Positions 17,433 through 26,100 of a DNA stretch of 64,000 bases are shown in pieces. The notes under the pieces are model-generated. The model was not told the DNA's origin. It saw nothing but the letters and a program-made list of their open reading frames with translations, and ran no database searches. Where the stretch lies: contig JBBSQX010000007.1 in NCBI GenBank assembly GCA_038243605.1, positions 1 through 64,000 on the forward strand, written 5' to 3'. Every line of letters begins with the position of its first letter. Positions within the stretch are counted from its first letter, which is position 1. Source of the stretch: Terrimesophilobacter sp038243605 (GTDB taxonomy: Bacteria; Actinomycetota; Actinomycetes; Actinomycetales; Microbacteriaceae). Made by a program: the position numbers and the translations under genes.

Positions 17433-19108
17433 GCGACGTGCCGCCATTCGAACCAGTTGCGCCCGCCACCACCGCATCCCTCGGCGGCCGCCTCGCCGAT
17501 GGCGAATGGCACCGACTGCATCCGGCATCCCCCCTTCTCAAGGGCGGAATTGCTCTCATCGCTATCCTCGGTGTGGTGATCGCGAACCTGCGTGAGCGCA
17601 TCATCGACATCTTCGTTCCGCGGTACGGCTACGACGGCGACCCCGTCGATTTTGTGGTCAACAACGGACTTCTCGGGTGGACGCTTCTCGCCATCGTTGT
17701 GGTGCTCCTCGCGCTGATCGCGGGTTTCTACTTCTCGTGGCGCATGCACACGTTCCGCATCACTAACGAGGTGGTGGAGGTTCGCAGCGGCATCCTGTTC
17801 CGTACGAATCGCAAAGCCAGACTTGACCGCATTCAGGGCATCAACATTGTGCGTCCCATGTTCGCTCGACTCTTTGGTGCGGCAAAACTTGAGATCAGTC
17901 AGGCCGGGCAGGATGCGAATGTGCAGCTCTCCTACCTGGGTTCGTCGGCGGCGGATGACCTGCGTCGCGAGATTCTGCGCCTCGCCTCTGGCACGCATGA
18001 GACTGCGTCACCACAACGCGTCGCGGCAGGGGCGGCGGGCGAGACCGTCATCGAGCGTCGGGTTCACGAGTTTCTCGCCCCCGAGCTTGATGTGGATGCG
18101 GCGGCACCTCAGTCCATCGTGAAGCTGCACCTTGGGCGCCTCATCGGCTCCCTTGTGCTTAGCAACAACACACTCATCCTTGTGATCCTCGCCATTGTCG
18201 CGGTGGTGTGGGTCGTGGTGACGGGCGAATTCTTTGTGCTGTTCTTCGCGCTCCCCATGGTGATCGGGTTTGGCAGTTTCTATGTGCGCAGGTTCACGAA
18301 GTCGCTGCGCTACAGCATCGCGGGAACACCCGACGGCATTCGGGTCGGGTTCGGGCTGCTCTCCACGAGCAACGAGACGCTGCCCCCGGGGCGCATCCAC
18401 TCCGTTCAGGTGAGTCAGCCGCTGCTGTGGCGCGGGCCCGGATGGTGGGAGATCAAGGTGAATCGTGCCAGCCACTCCTCCACCAAGGGCGCTGGTGGCG
18501 AAGAGAACACCACGATTCTGCCGGTGGGCGATCGCACTGATGTGCGTCGGGTTCTCGAGTTAATACTTCCTGAGTTGCTTGCGCCGTCGGCCGGTGTGAG
18601 TGAATATGGCCCGGCGCAGGATGAGTTCCGTGATGATGCTGCTGCCCACGATCACGGGCGAGACGTGCCCGGCAACGGTGATCGGAGCGATCGCTCCGAG
18701 GCACTCCGCGCGATCGAATCCGGGTTGGAGGCCAAGGGTTCCAGCGATGACGGTTTCACCAACTCCCCGCGCCGCGCAGCAGTCTTGCGCTGGTTCTCGT
18801 GGCGCCGAAATGGTTTCGCGATCACCCCGGGTTCGCTTGTTTTGCGCAAGGGTTCCATCTGGCGCCAGCTCGTGATCGTGCCGCAGCCCAGGTTGCAAAG
18901 CGTGTCTCTGCACCAGGGTCCGCTGCTGCGGATGCTGCGTCTCGCCGAGGTGCACCTGCACACCGTCTCGGGCCCGATCAGCGCGTCGCTCGGCGCGATT
19001 GACCGTGACGACGCGGTCAAGTTCTTCGACGATGTTGCGCACGTCGCGGTCTCTGCGGCCCAGTCCGACACCAGTCATCGCTGGCGCGCGGGGGAGCAGC
19101 CCGCATGA
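17429..19108 (+). CDS. Multi-PH-domain (bPH2/YdbT-like) membrane protein
   Basis: 559 residues. Several membrane helices alternate with bPH2 domains: one near 105-170 (RMHTFRITNEVVEVRSGILF ... LDRIQGINIV), one near 295-370 (YSIAGTPDGIRVGFGLLSTS ... RIHSVQVSQPLLWR), and one near 455-530 (ITPGSLVLRKGSIWRQ). This YdbT-like plan pairs with the small YdbS-like protein upstream (GTGA overlap), so the two probably form one membrane complex. A low-complexity acidic linker near residues 395-450 separates the last domain. The 3' end runs into a repeat array. Confidence 0.88.
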   Translation: MSDVPPFEPVAPATTASLGGRLADGEWHRLHPASPLLKGGIALIAILGVVIANLRERIIDIFVPRYGYDGDPVDFVVNNGLLGWTLLAIVVVLLALIAGFYFSWRMHTFRITNEVVEVRSGILFRTNRKARLDRIQGINIVRPMFARLFGAAKLEISQAGQDANVQLSYLGSSAADDLRREILRLASGTHETASPQRVAAGAAGETVIERRVHEFLAPELDVDAAAPQSIVKLHLGRLIGSLVLSNNTLILVILAIVAVVWVVVTGEFFVLFFALPMVIGFGSFYVRRFTKSLRYSIAGTPDGIRVGFGLLSTSNETLPPGRIHSVQVSQPLLWRGPGWWEIKVNRASHSSTKGAGGEENTTILPVGDRTDVRRVLELILPELLAPSAGVSEYGPAQDEFRDDAAAHDHGRDVPGNGDRSDRSEALRAIESGLEAKGSSDDGFTNSPRRAAVLRWFSWRRNGFAITPGSLVLRKGSIWRQLVIVPQPRLQSVSLHQGPLLRMLRLAEVHLHTVSGPISASLGAIDRDDAVKFFDDVAHVAVSAAQSDTSHRWRAGEQPA

Positions 19109-19222
19109 ATCGACCATCCGCATGAATCGACCATCCACGTGAATCGAACTTCTGCATGAATCGACCATCGGTATGACACGGGTGTCGGTATGAAACGGAC
19201 ATCGGTATGAATCGGCCATCGG
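19103..19222 (+). repeat. 17-18-bp tandem repeats covering the start of the DUF2520 gene
   Basis: Seven imperfect units of the form gcATGAATCGaCCATC run from the stop codon of the PH gene to the start codon of the next. The last unit contains the ATG and first codons of the DUF2520 gene itself, so the array looks like repeated copies of that gene's initiation region. Confidence 0.75.
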
Positions 19223-19944
19223 GAAGGCTTGGCGTCGGCATCATCGGCGCTGGCAAGGTCGGGCCTGTGCTCGGGGCGGCCCTTGCAGGGGCAGGCCACG
19301 CCATCGTGGGCATTTCGGCCGTGTCGCAAGAGAGTCGTGACAGGGCGGATGCGATGCTGCCTGGCGTTCCGATTCTTGAGGTTCCGGATGTCGTCGAGCG
19401 CAGCGAACTCGTGATTCTTGCGGTGCCGGAATCCGAGCTTGCCGCGCTCGTGGAAGGGCTCGCGAAGGCGGGAGTGTGGCAGGCCGGCCAGCTCGTATTG
19501 CACACTGTGGCGGGGCTGGGTATTTCTGTGCTCGCGCCGGCCATGGCGGTTGGCGCCATCCCGCTCGCCCTGCATCCTGCGCTCGCGTTCACCGGAACGA
19601 GTGTGGACCTGGTGCGGTTACGCGAGTCATTTTGTGCCGTCACCGCGCCGACCCCTGTGCAGCCGATCGGGCAGGCGCTGGCCGTCGAGATCGGCGCAGA
19701 ACCATTGCTTATCGCTGAGGCTGATCGCGCAGCCTACGGTGAAGCGATCGACACGGCGACGCGCTTTTCGGCCGCGATCATCGGCCAGGCCATCAGCCTG
19801 CTGAACGGCATCGGCGTTGAGTCGCCCGGCGCTGTGCTCGCCTCCCTCGTACGCTCTACGGTAGACAACGCGTTGTCGAACGCCACGATCCCCGTGATCG
19901 AGCACATCCAGCCCACCGACCCAACGCCAGCAGAGGACGACTAG
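19207..19944 (+). CDS. Rossmann-like and DUF2520 domain protein
   Basis: 245 residues. N-terminal NAD(P)-binding fold with GVGIIGAGKVGPVLGAALAG, then a DUF2520 dimerisation domain with PLALHPALAFTG. Such proteins resemble ketopantoate/6-phosphogluconate-type reductases and usually sit directly before panC in actinobacteria, so a role in pantothenate synthesis (a ketopantoate reductase-like step) is a reasonable inference but is not shown. panC follows at 2 nt. The start lies inside a repeat array; this ATG is the last of several similar ones and the only one in frame with the full domain. Confidence 0.85.
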   Translation: MNRPSGRLGVGIIGAGKVGPVLGAALAGAGHAIVGISAVSQESRDRADAMLPGVPILEVPDVVERSELVILAVPESELAALVEGLAKAGVWQAGQLVLHTVAGLGISVLAPAMAVGAIPLALHPALAFTGTSVDLVRLRESFCAVTAPTPVQPIGQALAVEIGAEPLLIAEADRAAYGEAIDTATRFSAAIIGQAISLLNGIGVESPGAVLASLVRSTVDNALSNATIPVIEHIQPTDPTPAEDD

Positions 19945-19946
19945 CC

Positions 19947-20783
19947 ATGCCTGAGGTGTTCGACACCACCGCGAGCGTGAGGCTGCGCCTCGAGACCGCG
20001 GGGTCTGTCGCGTTCGTTCCCACCATGGGCGCTCTGCACGAAGGGCATCTCGCCCTGGTCGAACGCGCCATCGGTCTTGCCGACACCGTGGTGGTGTCGA
20101 TCTTTGTGAACCCGCTGCAGTTTGGTGAGCCGGGCGACTTGAAGCGCTACCCGCGCAACCTCGACGCCGACCTTGTTCTGCTACCCGAGGGGGTGATCGT
20201 GTTCGCCCCCGATGCCGACGAGCTGTACCCGGATGGCGACTCGGAGACGCGCGTCACCGCGGGTGAGGCCGGCAAGCTGTTCGAGGGCGCGAGCCGCCCA
20301 GGCCACTTCGACGGCATGCTCACGGTCGTCGCTAAGCTCCTCAACATCGTCACCCCCGACACGGTGGTGTTCGGTGAGAAGGATGCCCAACAGGTGTTCA
20401 TGGTGCGGCGCATGGTGCGCGACCTGAACTTCCCCGTCGTGGTGGATGTGGTCGAGACGGTGCGCGAATCCAGCGGCCTAGCACTCTCAAGCCGCAACCA
20501 GTTCCTCAGCGAAGCGGAGCACACTGCTGCTCTCACCCTCTCGCGTGCGCTTGCCGCCGTGGCCTCAGCGGGTGCGTCAGCGGGTGCGCCAGCGGGTGCG
20601 TTGCAGGAGGCCCGCGAAATTTTGGCGGCCGCGAGCGGCATCGAGTTGGACTACCTAGAGATCGTGGACCCGGCCACGTTCCTGCCGATCGCGCACGGCT
20701 TTCGGGGCTCCGCCATTGCGATCGTCGCGGCCCGAGTGGGCGACATCCGGCTCATCGACAACTGCACGGTCACCTTCGACTGA
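19947..20783 (+). CDS. panC: Pantothenate synthetase
   Basis: 278 residues. Condenses pantoate with beta-alanine using ATP. Signatures: FVPTMGALHEGHLALV (ATP HxGH site), SIFVNPLQFG (pantoate), FGEKDAQQVFMVRR and ALSSRNQFLS (KMSKS-like). A short Ala-Gly-rich insert (ASAGASAGAPAGA) at about 207-219 is encoded by three 12-bp units at 20565-20600. Two bases separate it from the DUF2520 gene, so they form one operon. Confidence 0.95.
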   Translation: MPEVFDTTASVRLRLETAGSVAFVPTMGALHEGHLALVERAIGLADTVVVSIFVNPLQFGEPGDLKRYPRNLDADLVLLPEGVIVFAPDADELYPDGDSETRVTAGEAGKLFEGASRPGHFDGMLTVVAKLLNIVTPDTVVFGEKDAQQVFMVRRMVRDLNFPVVVDVVETVRESSGLALSSRNQFLSEAEHTAALTLSRALAAVASAGASAGAPAGALQEAREILAAASGIELDYLEIVDPATFLPIAHGFRGSAIAIVAARVGDIRLIDNCTVTFD

Positions 20784-20814
20784 GCAGCCGATTCTCGTTC
20801 CTCGGCAGCCTCGG

Positions 20815-20820
20815 TAAACT
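20815..20820 (+). promoter_or_regulatory. Likely -10 box of lysS
   Basis: TAAACT lies 30 nt before the lysS ATG, and AAGGAGA lies between them, so here the mRNA would have a normal leader with a ribosome site, unlike the leaderless genes. No clear -35. Confidence 0.4.
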
Positions 20821-20849
20821 TGGCAAGACTCTAAGGAGAATCGTTCCCT

Positions 20850-22418
20850 ATGACCGAGCCCACCGTGCCATCGAGCGCACCATCGACCGCGTCGACGAGC
20901 GCACCATCGACCGCGCCGACGAGCGCACCAGCGCCTGAGCCAGAGCTGACCGACGCTGAGGTTAGTGAGCAGAAGGCGGTGCGTCTTGGCAAGCGCGAGC
21001 GGCTTATCGAATCCGGCGCTGAGGCCTACCCGGTCGCGGTGCCGATCACCGACTCGATTGCGGCAGTACGCGAGCGCTTTGGCGACATCGAGGTGGATGC
21101 CACCACCGGTGTCACCGTTGGTCTTGCTGGGCGCATTGTGCACCTTCGCAACACGGGCAAACTGTGTTTTGCGTCGCTGCAGAGCGGGGATGGTTCCCGC
21201 ATCCAGGCGATGGTGTCGCTCGCAGAGGTGGGCGAGGAGTCGCTGGCGCAGTGGAAAGACTTTGTCGACTTGGGCGATCACCTGTTCGTCTCGGGCGAGG
21301 TCATTTCGTCTCGCCGGGGCGAACTCTCGGTGATGGTGAAGGAGTGGAAGATCGCCACTAAAGCCATCCGCCCACTACCGAACCTGCACGGTGAGTTGAG
21401 CGAAGAGACGCGCGTGCGTCAGCGCTACCTTGACCTCATTGCTCGCCCCGCCGCGCGGGCGAACGTGCGGGCCCGCGCGGCAGTGAACGCGTCGCTGCGC
21501 GCCACTTTCGCCTCGTACGACTACCTCGAGGTTGAGACGCCTATGTTGCAGACCATGCACGGCGGGGCATCCGCTCGCCCGTTCGTGACCCACAGCAACG
21601 CGTTCGACACCGAACTCTTCTTGCGCATCGCGCCAGAGCTGTTCCTGAAGCGTGCCGTCGTCGGCGGCATTGAGCGCGTGTACGAAATCAACCGCAACTT
21701 TCGCAACGAGGGCGCGGATTCGACCCACAGCCCAGAGTTCGCGATGCTGGAGGCCTACCAGGCGTACGGCGACTACAACCAGATGGCGACCCTCACGCAG
21801 GAGCTCGTGCAGAACGCGGCGCTCGCCGTGGCTGGTTCCCACGTGGTCACCTGGGCTGACGGCACCGAGTATGACCTCGGTGGCGAGTGGGACTGGGTCT
21901 CGATGTATGAGTCGCTGAGCGAGGCCTGCGGCATCGAGATCACCGTCGAGACGTCGAAAGAAGAGCTGCAGGATATGGCGGATCGCCTCGAAATCGAGGT
22001 GCAGCATCCGACCGCGGGCAAGCTCGTTGAGGAGTTGTGGGAGCACTTCGTGAAGTCGAAGCTTGAGCGCCCCACCTTCGTCGCCGACTTTCCGGCCGAG
22101 ACCTCGCCGCTCGTGCGCGACCACCGCACGAAGCCCGGTCGGGTTGAAAAGTGGGACCTCTACATTCGCGGTTTCGAGTTGGGCACCGGATACTCCGAGC
22201 TCGTCGACCCCATCATTCAGCGCGAGCGTTTCGTCGCGCAGGCGAAGCTCGCCGCAAAGGGCGACCACGAGGCGATGCCACTCGATGAGGAGTTCCTCAC
22301 CGCACTCGAGCACGGGATGCCGCCAAGCGGTGGCATGGGCATGGGCATCGACCGCCTGCTCATGGCGATCACGGGGCTCGGCATCCGCGAGATGATTCTG
22401 TTCCCGCTGGTTAAGTAA
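20850..22418 (+). CDS. lysS: Lysyl-tRNA synthetase, class II
   Basis: 522 residues. Charges tRNA-Lys. N-terminal OB-fold anticodon-binding domain (about 90-200), then the class II catalytic core: motif 2 in FRNEGADSTHSPEFAMLEAY, motif 3 in GGMGMGIDRLLM. The first 30 residues are a Ser/Ala/Thr/Pro low-complexity tail from 24-bp repeat units (20873-20935), absent from typical LysRS. AAGGAGA ribosome site. It is separate from the MprF-like gene at 50.5 kb; in mycobacteria the two functions are fused in LysX. Confidence 0.95.
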   Translation: MTEPTVPSSAPSTASTSAPSTAPTSAPAPEPELTDAEVSEQKAVRLGKRERLIESGAEAYPVAVPITDSIAAVRERFGDIEVDATTGVTVGLAGRIVHLRNTGKLCFASLQSGDGSRIQAMVSLAEVGEESLAQWKDFVDLGDHLFVSGEVISSRRGELSVMVKEWKIATKAIRPLPNLHGELSEETRVRQRYLDLIARPAARANVRARAAVNASLRATFASYDYLEVETPMLQTMHGGASARPFVTHSNAFDTELFLRIAPELFLKRAVVGGIERVYEINRNFRNEGADSTHSPEFAMLEAYQAYGDYNQMATLTQELVQNAALAVAGSHVVTWADGTEYDLGGEWDWVSMYESLSEACGIEITVETSKEELQDMADRLEIEVQHPTAGKLVEELWEHFVKSKLERPTFVADFPAETSPLVRDHRTKPGRVEKWDLYIRGFELGTGYSELVDPIIQRERFVAQAKLAAKGDHEAMPLDEEFLTALEHGMPPSGGMGMGIDRLLMAITGLGIREMILFPLVK

Positions 22419-22445
22419 CCCGGGGGTTCCCTTCGAGAGCTTCAG

Positions 22446-22595
22446 GGAACGGAATCACCCGCTCCCTGAGGGAACGGATGTGGCCGCACTCTGAGGGAAC
22501 GGAATCACCCGCTCCCTGAGGGAACGGATGTGGCCGCACTCTGAGGGAACGGATGTGGCCGCACTCTGAGGGAACGGAATCGCCCGCTCCCTGAG
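22446..22595 (+). repeat. Exact 25-bp tandem array with two unit types
   Basis: Six 25-bp units at 22446, 22471, 22496, 22521, 22546 and 22571. Type A reads GGAACGGAATCACCCGCTCC plus CTGAG, type B GGAACGGATGTGGCCGCACT plus CTGAG. The order is A-B-A-B-B-A' with only one base changed in the last. Units share both ends and differ in the middle. There are no spacers, so it is not CRISPR. Confidence 0.9.
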
Positions 22596-22660
22596 GAGCG
22601 CGAAGCGCGTCTCGAAGGGAGCTGACAAGTGACCGGCTATTCCCTTCGAGACAGGCATGC
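22590..22660 (+). repeat. CCCTGAG...CTCGAAGGG-type palindromic repeats
   Basis: CCCTGAGGAGCGCGAAGCGC continues to GTCTCGAAGGGA, forming a hairpin; a second, inverted member (CCCTTCGAGACAGG and following) starts at 22642 and ends in CCTCAGG. Related copies flank the array at 22428 and occur at 33305, 34650 and 35975. Possibly a dispersed REP-like family or terminator. Confidence 0.6.
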
Positions 22661-22686
22661 GGCCTTCCTCAGGTAGCGGATCACGG

Positions 22687-22692
22687 TAACGT
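22687..22692 (+). promoter_or_regulatory. -10 box of a leaderless promoter (gene at 22700)
   Basis: TAACGT, then 7 nt, then GTG at 22700. Confidence 0.5.
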
Positions 22693-22699
22693 TGACACT

Positions 22700-22900
22700 G
22701 TGATTCAGGACTACTGGTTGAATGCGCTGTACTCGGTGATTCCGACAATTCTTATCGGCCTCATTTTCTGGATGGTGCTTCGTTCGATCATCCGCGCCGA
22801 CCGCACCGAGCGCAGGGTGTATGCGCAGATCGAGGCTGAAGAGCGCGCGAAGCTTGGCTTGCCGCCGGCGGCCACCGCGCCGAACATTCCCGCCGCGTAG
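22700..22900 (+). CDS. Small single-pass membrane protein (66 aa)
   Basis: 66 residues: one membrane helix (YSVIPTILIGLIFWMVLRSI) and a charged, helical cytosolic tail ending in an Ala/Pro-rich stretch. Similar small proteins, as I recall, lie next to lysS in related genomes; the function is unknown. A GTG start fits the -10 spacing. The gap to the next gene (22901-23100) contains no gene, only its likely promoter. Confidence 0.75.
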   Translation: MIQDYWLNALYSVIPTILIGLIFWMVLRSIIRADRTERRVYAQIEAEERAKLGLPPAATAPNIPAA

Positions 22901-23051
22901 CTCACTACGTTTTCTGTGGAGGTCGCGCAGCGACTTTCTCGAGCGGAGTCCCGCGCGCTCAAATGTGCGCAAGATGAACTTTTGGTGCTCATATGTGAAA
23001 TTCTTGGCGAACTTTGCGTGCAAGGGCTATCGATCTGCCCCCCGTTCGGGG

Positions 23052-23057
23052 TAGCCT
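23052..23057 (+). promoter_or_regulatory. Likely -10 box of the secreted nuclease gene
   Basis: TAGCCT lies 43 nt before the ATG at 23101, with a CAGGAG ribosome site 6 nt before that ATG. No clear -35. Confidence 0.35.
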
Positions 23058-23100
23058 CGGCGGCACGCTGTCATTGCAGATTGTCGATTCAGGAGCACTC

Positions 23101-26100
23101 ATGTCGAACATCCCCCGTAAAAGCCTGAAGTCCGCGTTCGCGTCACTTCTCGGACTGGTTTTGGTCGCCGCACCGCTTGCGGCGATACCGGCCCAAGCGA
23201 ACACTGAGGGCACGGGGGTGGTGATCAATGAGCTGTACATGAACGGTGGCAGCGCTAACGCGAGCTACCTGAACAAGTTTGTGGAGCTCTTCAACCCGAC
23301 GGCGGCCGACATCCCGCTCACGGGTATGTCATTGCAGTACCGCTCGGCAACAGGAACCGCGAGCCCCACCTCGGTGGCGGTGCTTACCGGCATCATCCCG
23401 GCTGGCGGAACGTATCTGGTGAGCGGCGGATCGAATGCGGCCAACGGCGCAGAGCTCCCGGCACCGGATCAGGTCGAGGCATCCGTCAACTTTGCTGGCG
23501 GCGGTGGGGCGGTGTTCCTTGCAAACCAAACTGGCGCTCTGACTCCGGCAACTGGTGACCTCGCGGGCGCAGCCGGAATCATCGACATGGTCGGCTACGG
23601 CAGCGCGAACAGCTACGAGGCGGCGGTGGCGCCCAAGGCATCCGTTACCCTGTCGATTAACCGCACGGGCGGCGTCGACACCGACAACAATGCGGCCGAC
23701 TTCAGCACGGCGGCACCAACCCCGACGCCCTCCGGCTACATTCCAGACCCGCCGGTAGATCTCGGGTTCAAGACCATTGCAGAGATTCAGGGCACCGATG
23801 ATGTGAGCCCGTTCGCCGGGGATGACACCCTCACCACGAAGGGCATCGTCACGGCGGTGTACCCGACGGGTGGCTTCAACGGGTATTACATTCAGACGCC
23901 AGGCACTGGTGGCGCCATCGACTTGGGAACGCACACCGCGTCTGAAGGTCTCTTCGTTTACTCGGCGGGTACGAACACGGCCGACACGGTCGCCATCGGT
24001 GACTACATCGAGGTGCACGGTTCGATCAGCGAGTACTACGGCCTTACCCAGATCACGCCGGCGGATGCCGCAGGCGTCACCGTTCTGAACGACACTGTTG
24101 CCCCGGTCGCCCCCGCGACGATGGTATGGCCAAGCAGCGAAGCACAGCGGGAATCACTCGAGGGAATGCTCCTCGACCCGCAGGGTGACTTCACCGTCTC
24201 CGACACTTACAGTTCAAACCAGTACGGCGAGATTCTGTTGGCCTCCGGTACAACACCATTGGTTCAGCCCACCGAGATCGCAGCACCGGGAGTTGCCGAG
24301 TATGCGGCAGCGGTTGCCGCCAACAACAACATCTCGGTGACGCTGGATGACGCTGCCACGACCAACTTCTTGAGCGCGGCGAACACCGGCACCCCCGTGC
24401 CGTACCTCTCGAACGACAACCCAGTGCGGGTCGGTGAAGCGGTGACCTTTACGTCGCCGATCATCTTCGACTTCCGCAACAGCAAGTGGAAGTTCCAGCC
24501 CACCACGCAGCTCACGGTCGCCAACGCAGGCACCGTTCAGCCGGTCACCTTCTCGAACACGCGAACCGCAGCGCCAGAGAACGTGGGTGGTGAGCTGAAG
24601 CTCGCCACGTTCAACGTGCTCAACTACTTCACGACGCTGGGTGCAGACGTTCCCGGCTGCACCGCATACAACGACCGCGACGGCAACCCGATCACGACGC
24701 GATCCTGCTCGGGTAACGACGGTCCGCGAGGTGCGTGGAACCAGGCCAGCCTGACGCGCCAGCAAGACAAGATCGTTGCGGCGATCACCGCTCTGGATGC
24801 GGATGTTGTTGGCCTCGAAGAGATCGAAGCATCCACCTCTGTCGCCACGGGCGGCACCGACCGTGATGCCGCGCTCAAGTCTCTTGTCGCAGCACTCAAC
24901 ACGGAGGCGGGCAGCAATGTCTGGTCACCAGTGTTGTCGCCCTCGCAGTTGCCAACGAGTGAAGATGTCATCCGCACCGCGTTCATCTACAAGAACGCTG
25001 CGGCTGAGCCGGTGGGTGACTCGACGATTCTGATTGACTCCGATGCCTTCGTCAACGCGCGTGAGCCTCTCGCGCAGGCGTTCAAGGTCAAGGGCGCGCC
25101 GGATGCGAACCAGTTCCTCGCCATCGTGAACCACTTCAAGTCGAAGGGCTCTGCTGGCCCACTGGCTGGCGATGCGGACATCAACGACGGCCAGGGTGCA
25201 TCGAACGCTTCCCGCGTCGCGCAGGCAACCGCGCTCGTTCAGTTTGCGAACGACACCGCGGCGGCGGCCGGCACCGACAGGGTCTTCCTGATGGGTGACT
25301 TCAACTCGTACACGAAGGAAGACCCGATCACGGTTCTGACCGAGGCGGGTTACGTGGACCAGGGCTCCAAGTCGGGCAAGTACACTTACTCCTACGGCGG
25401 AGCAGTTGGTTCACTCGACCACGTGTTCGCCTCCGCGGCGGCCAATAAGACCGTCAACGACGTGGATGTGTGGAACATCAACTCGAGCGAATCTGTGGCC
25501 TTGGAGTACAGCCGCTACAACGCGAACGTGACCGACTTCTACCGGGCAGACCAGTACCGGGCATCCGATCACGACCCACTCATCTTGGGCCTCAACCTGA
25601 CACCGAACACGAAGGTTGACCTCAACCTGCTGAACATCAACGACTTTCACGGTCGTATTGACAAGAACACCGTCAAGTTCGCGGGAACCATCGAGCAACT
25701 TCGTGCAGAGTATGGTGACGCGAACACGTTGCTGGGTTCAGCTGGAGACAACATCGGTGCCTCGCTGTTCGCCTCGTCGAGCCAGCGTGACAAGCCGACC
25801 ATTGATGTGCTGAACGCACTGGGGTTGCAGTCGTCGGTGGGCAACCACGAGTTCGACACCGGATATGCCGACCTTACGGGGCAGATTGCCGACTGGACGG
25901 ACTGGAACTACCTGGGAGCGAACGTCTACTTCAAGGGAACAACCGACCCGGCCCTGCCCGAGTACGTGATCGTCGACATCGATGGTGTGAAGGTTGGCGT
26001 CGTTGGTGCCGTCACGGAGGCCACTCCGAGCCTCGTCACCAAGAGTGGCATTGCGATGCTCGACTTCGGTGACCCGGTCACGGCAGTCAACCGTGTAGCC

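Noticed and set aside
22446..22595. CRISPR array
   Set aside because: Units follow each other without spacers and alternate between two types; no cas genes nearby.
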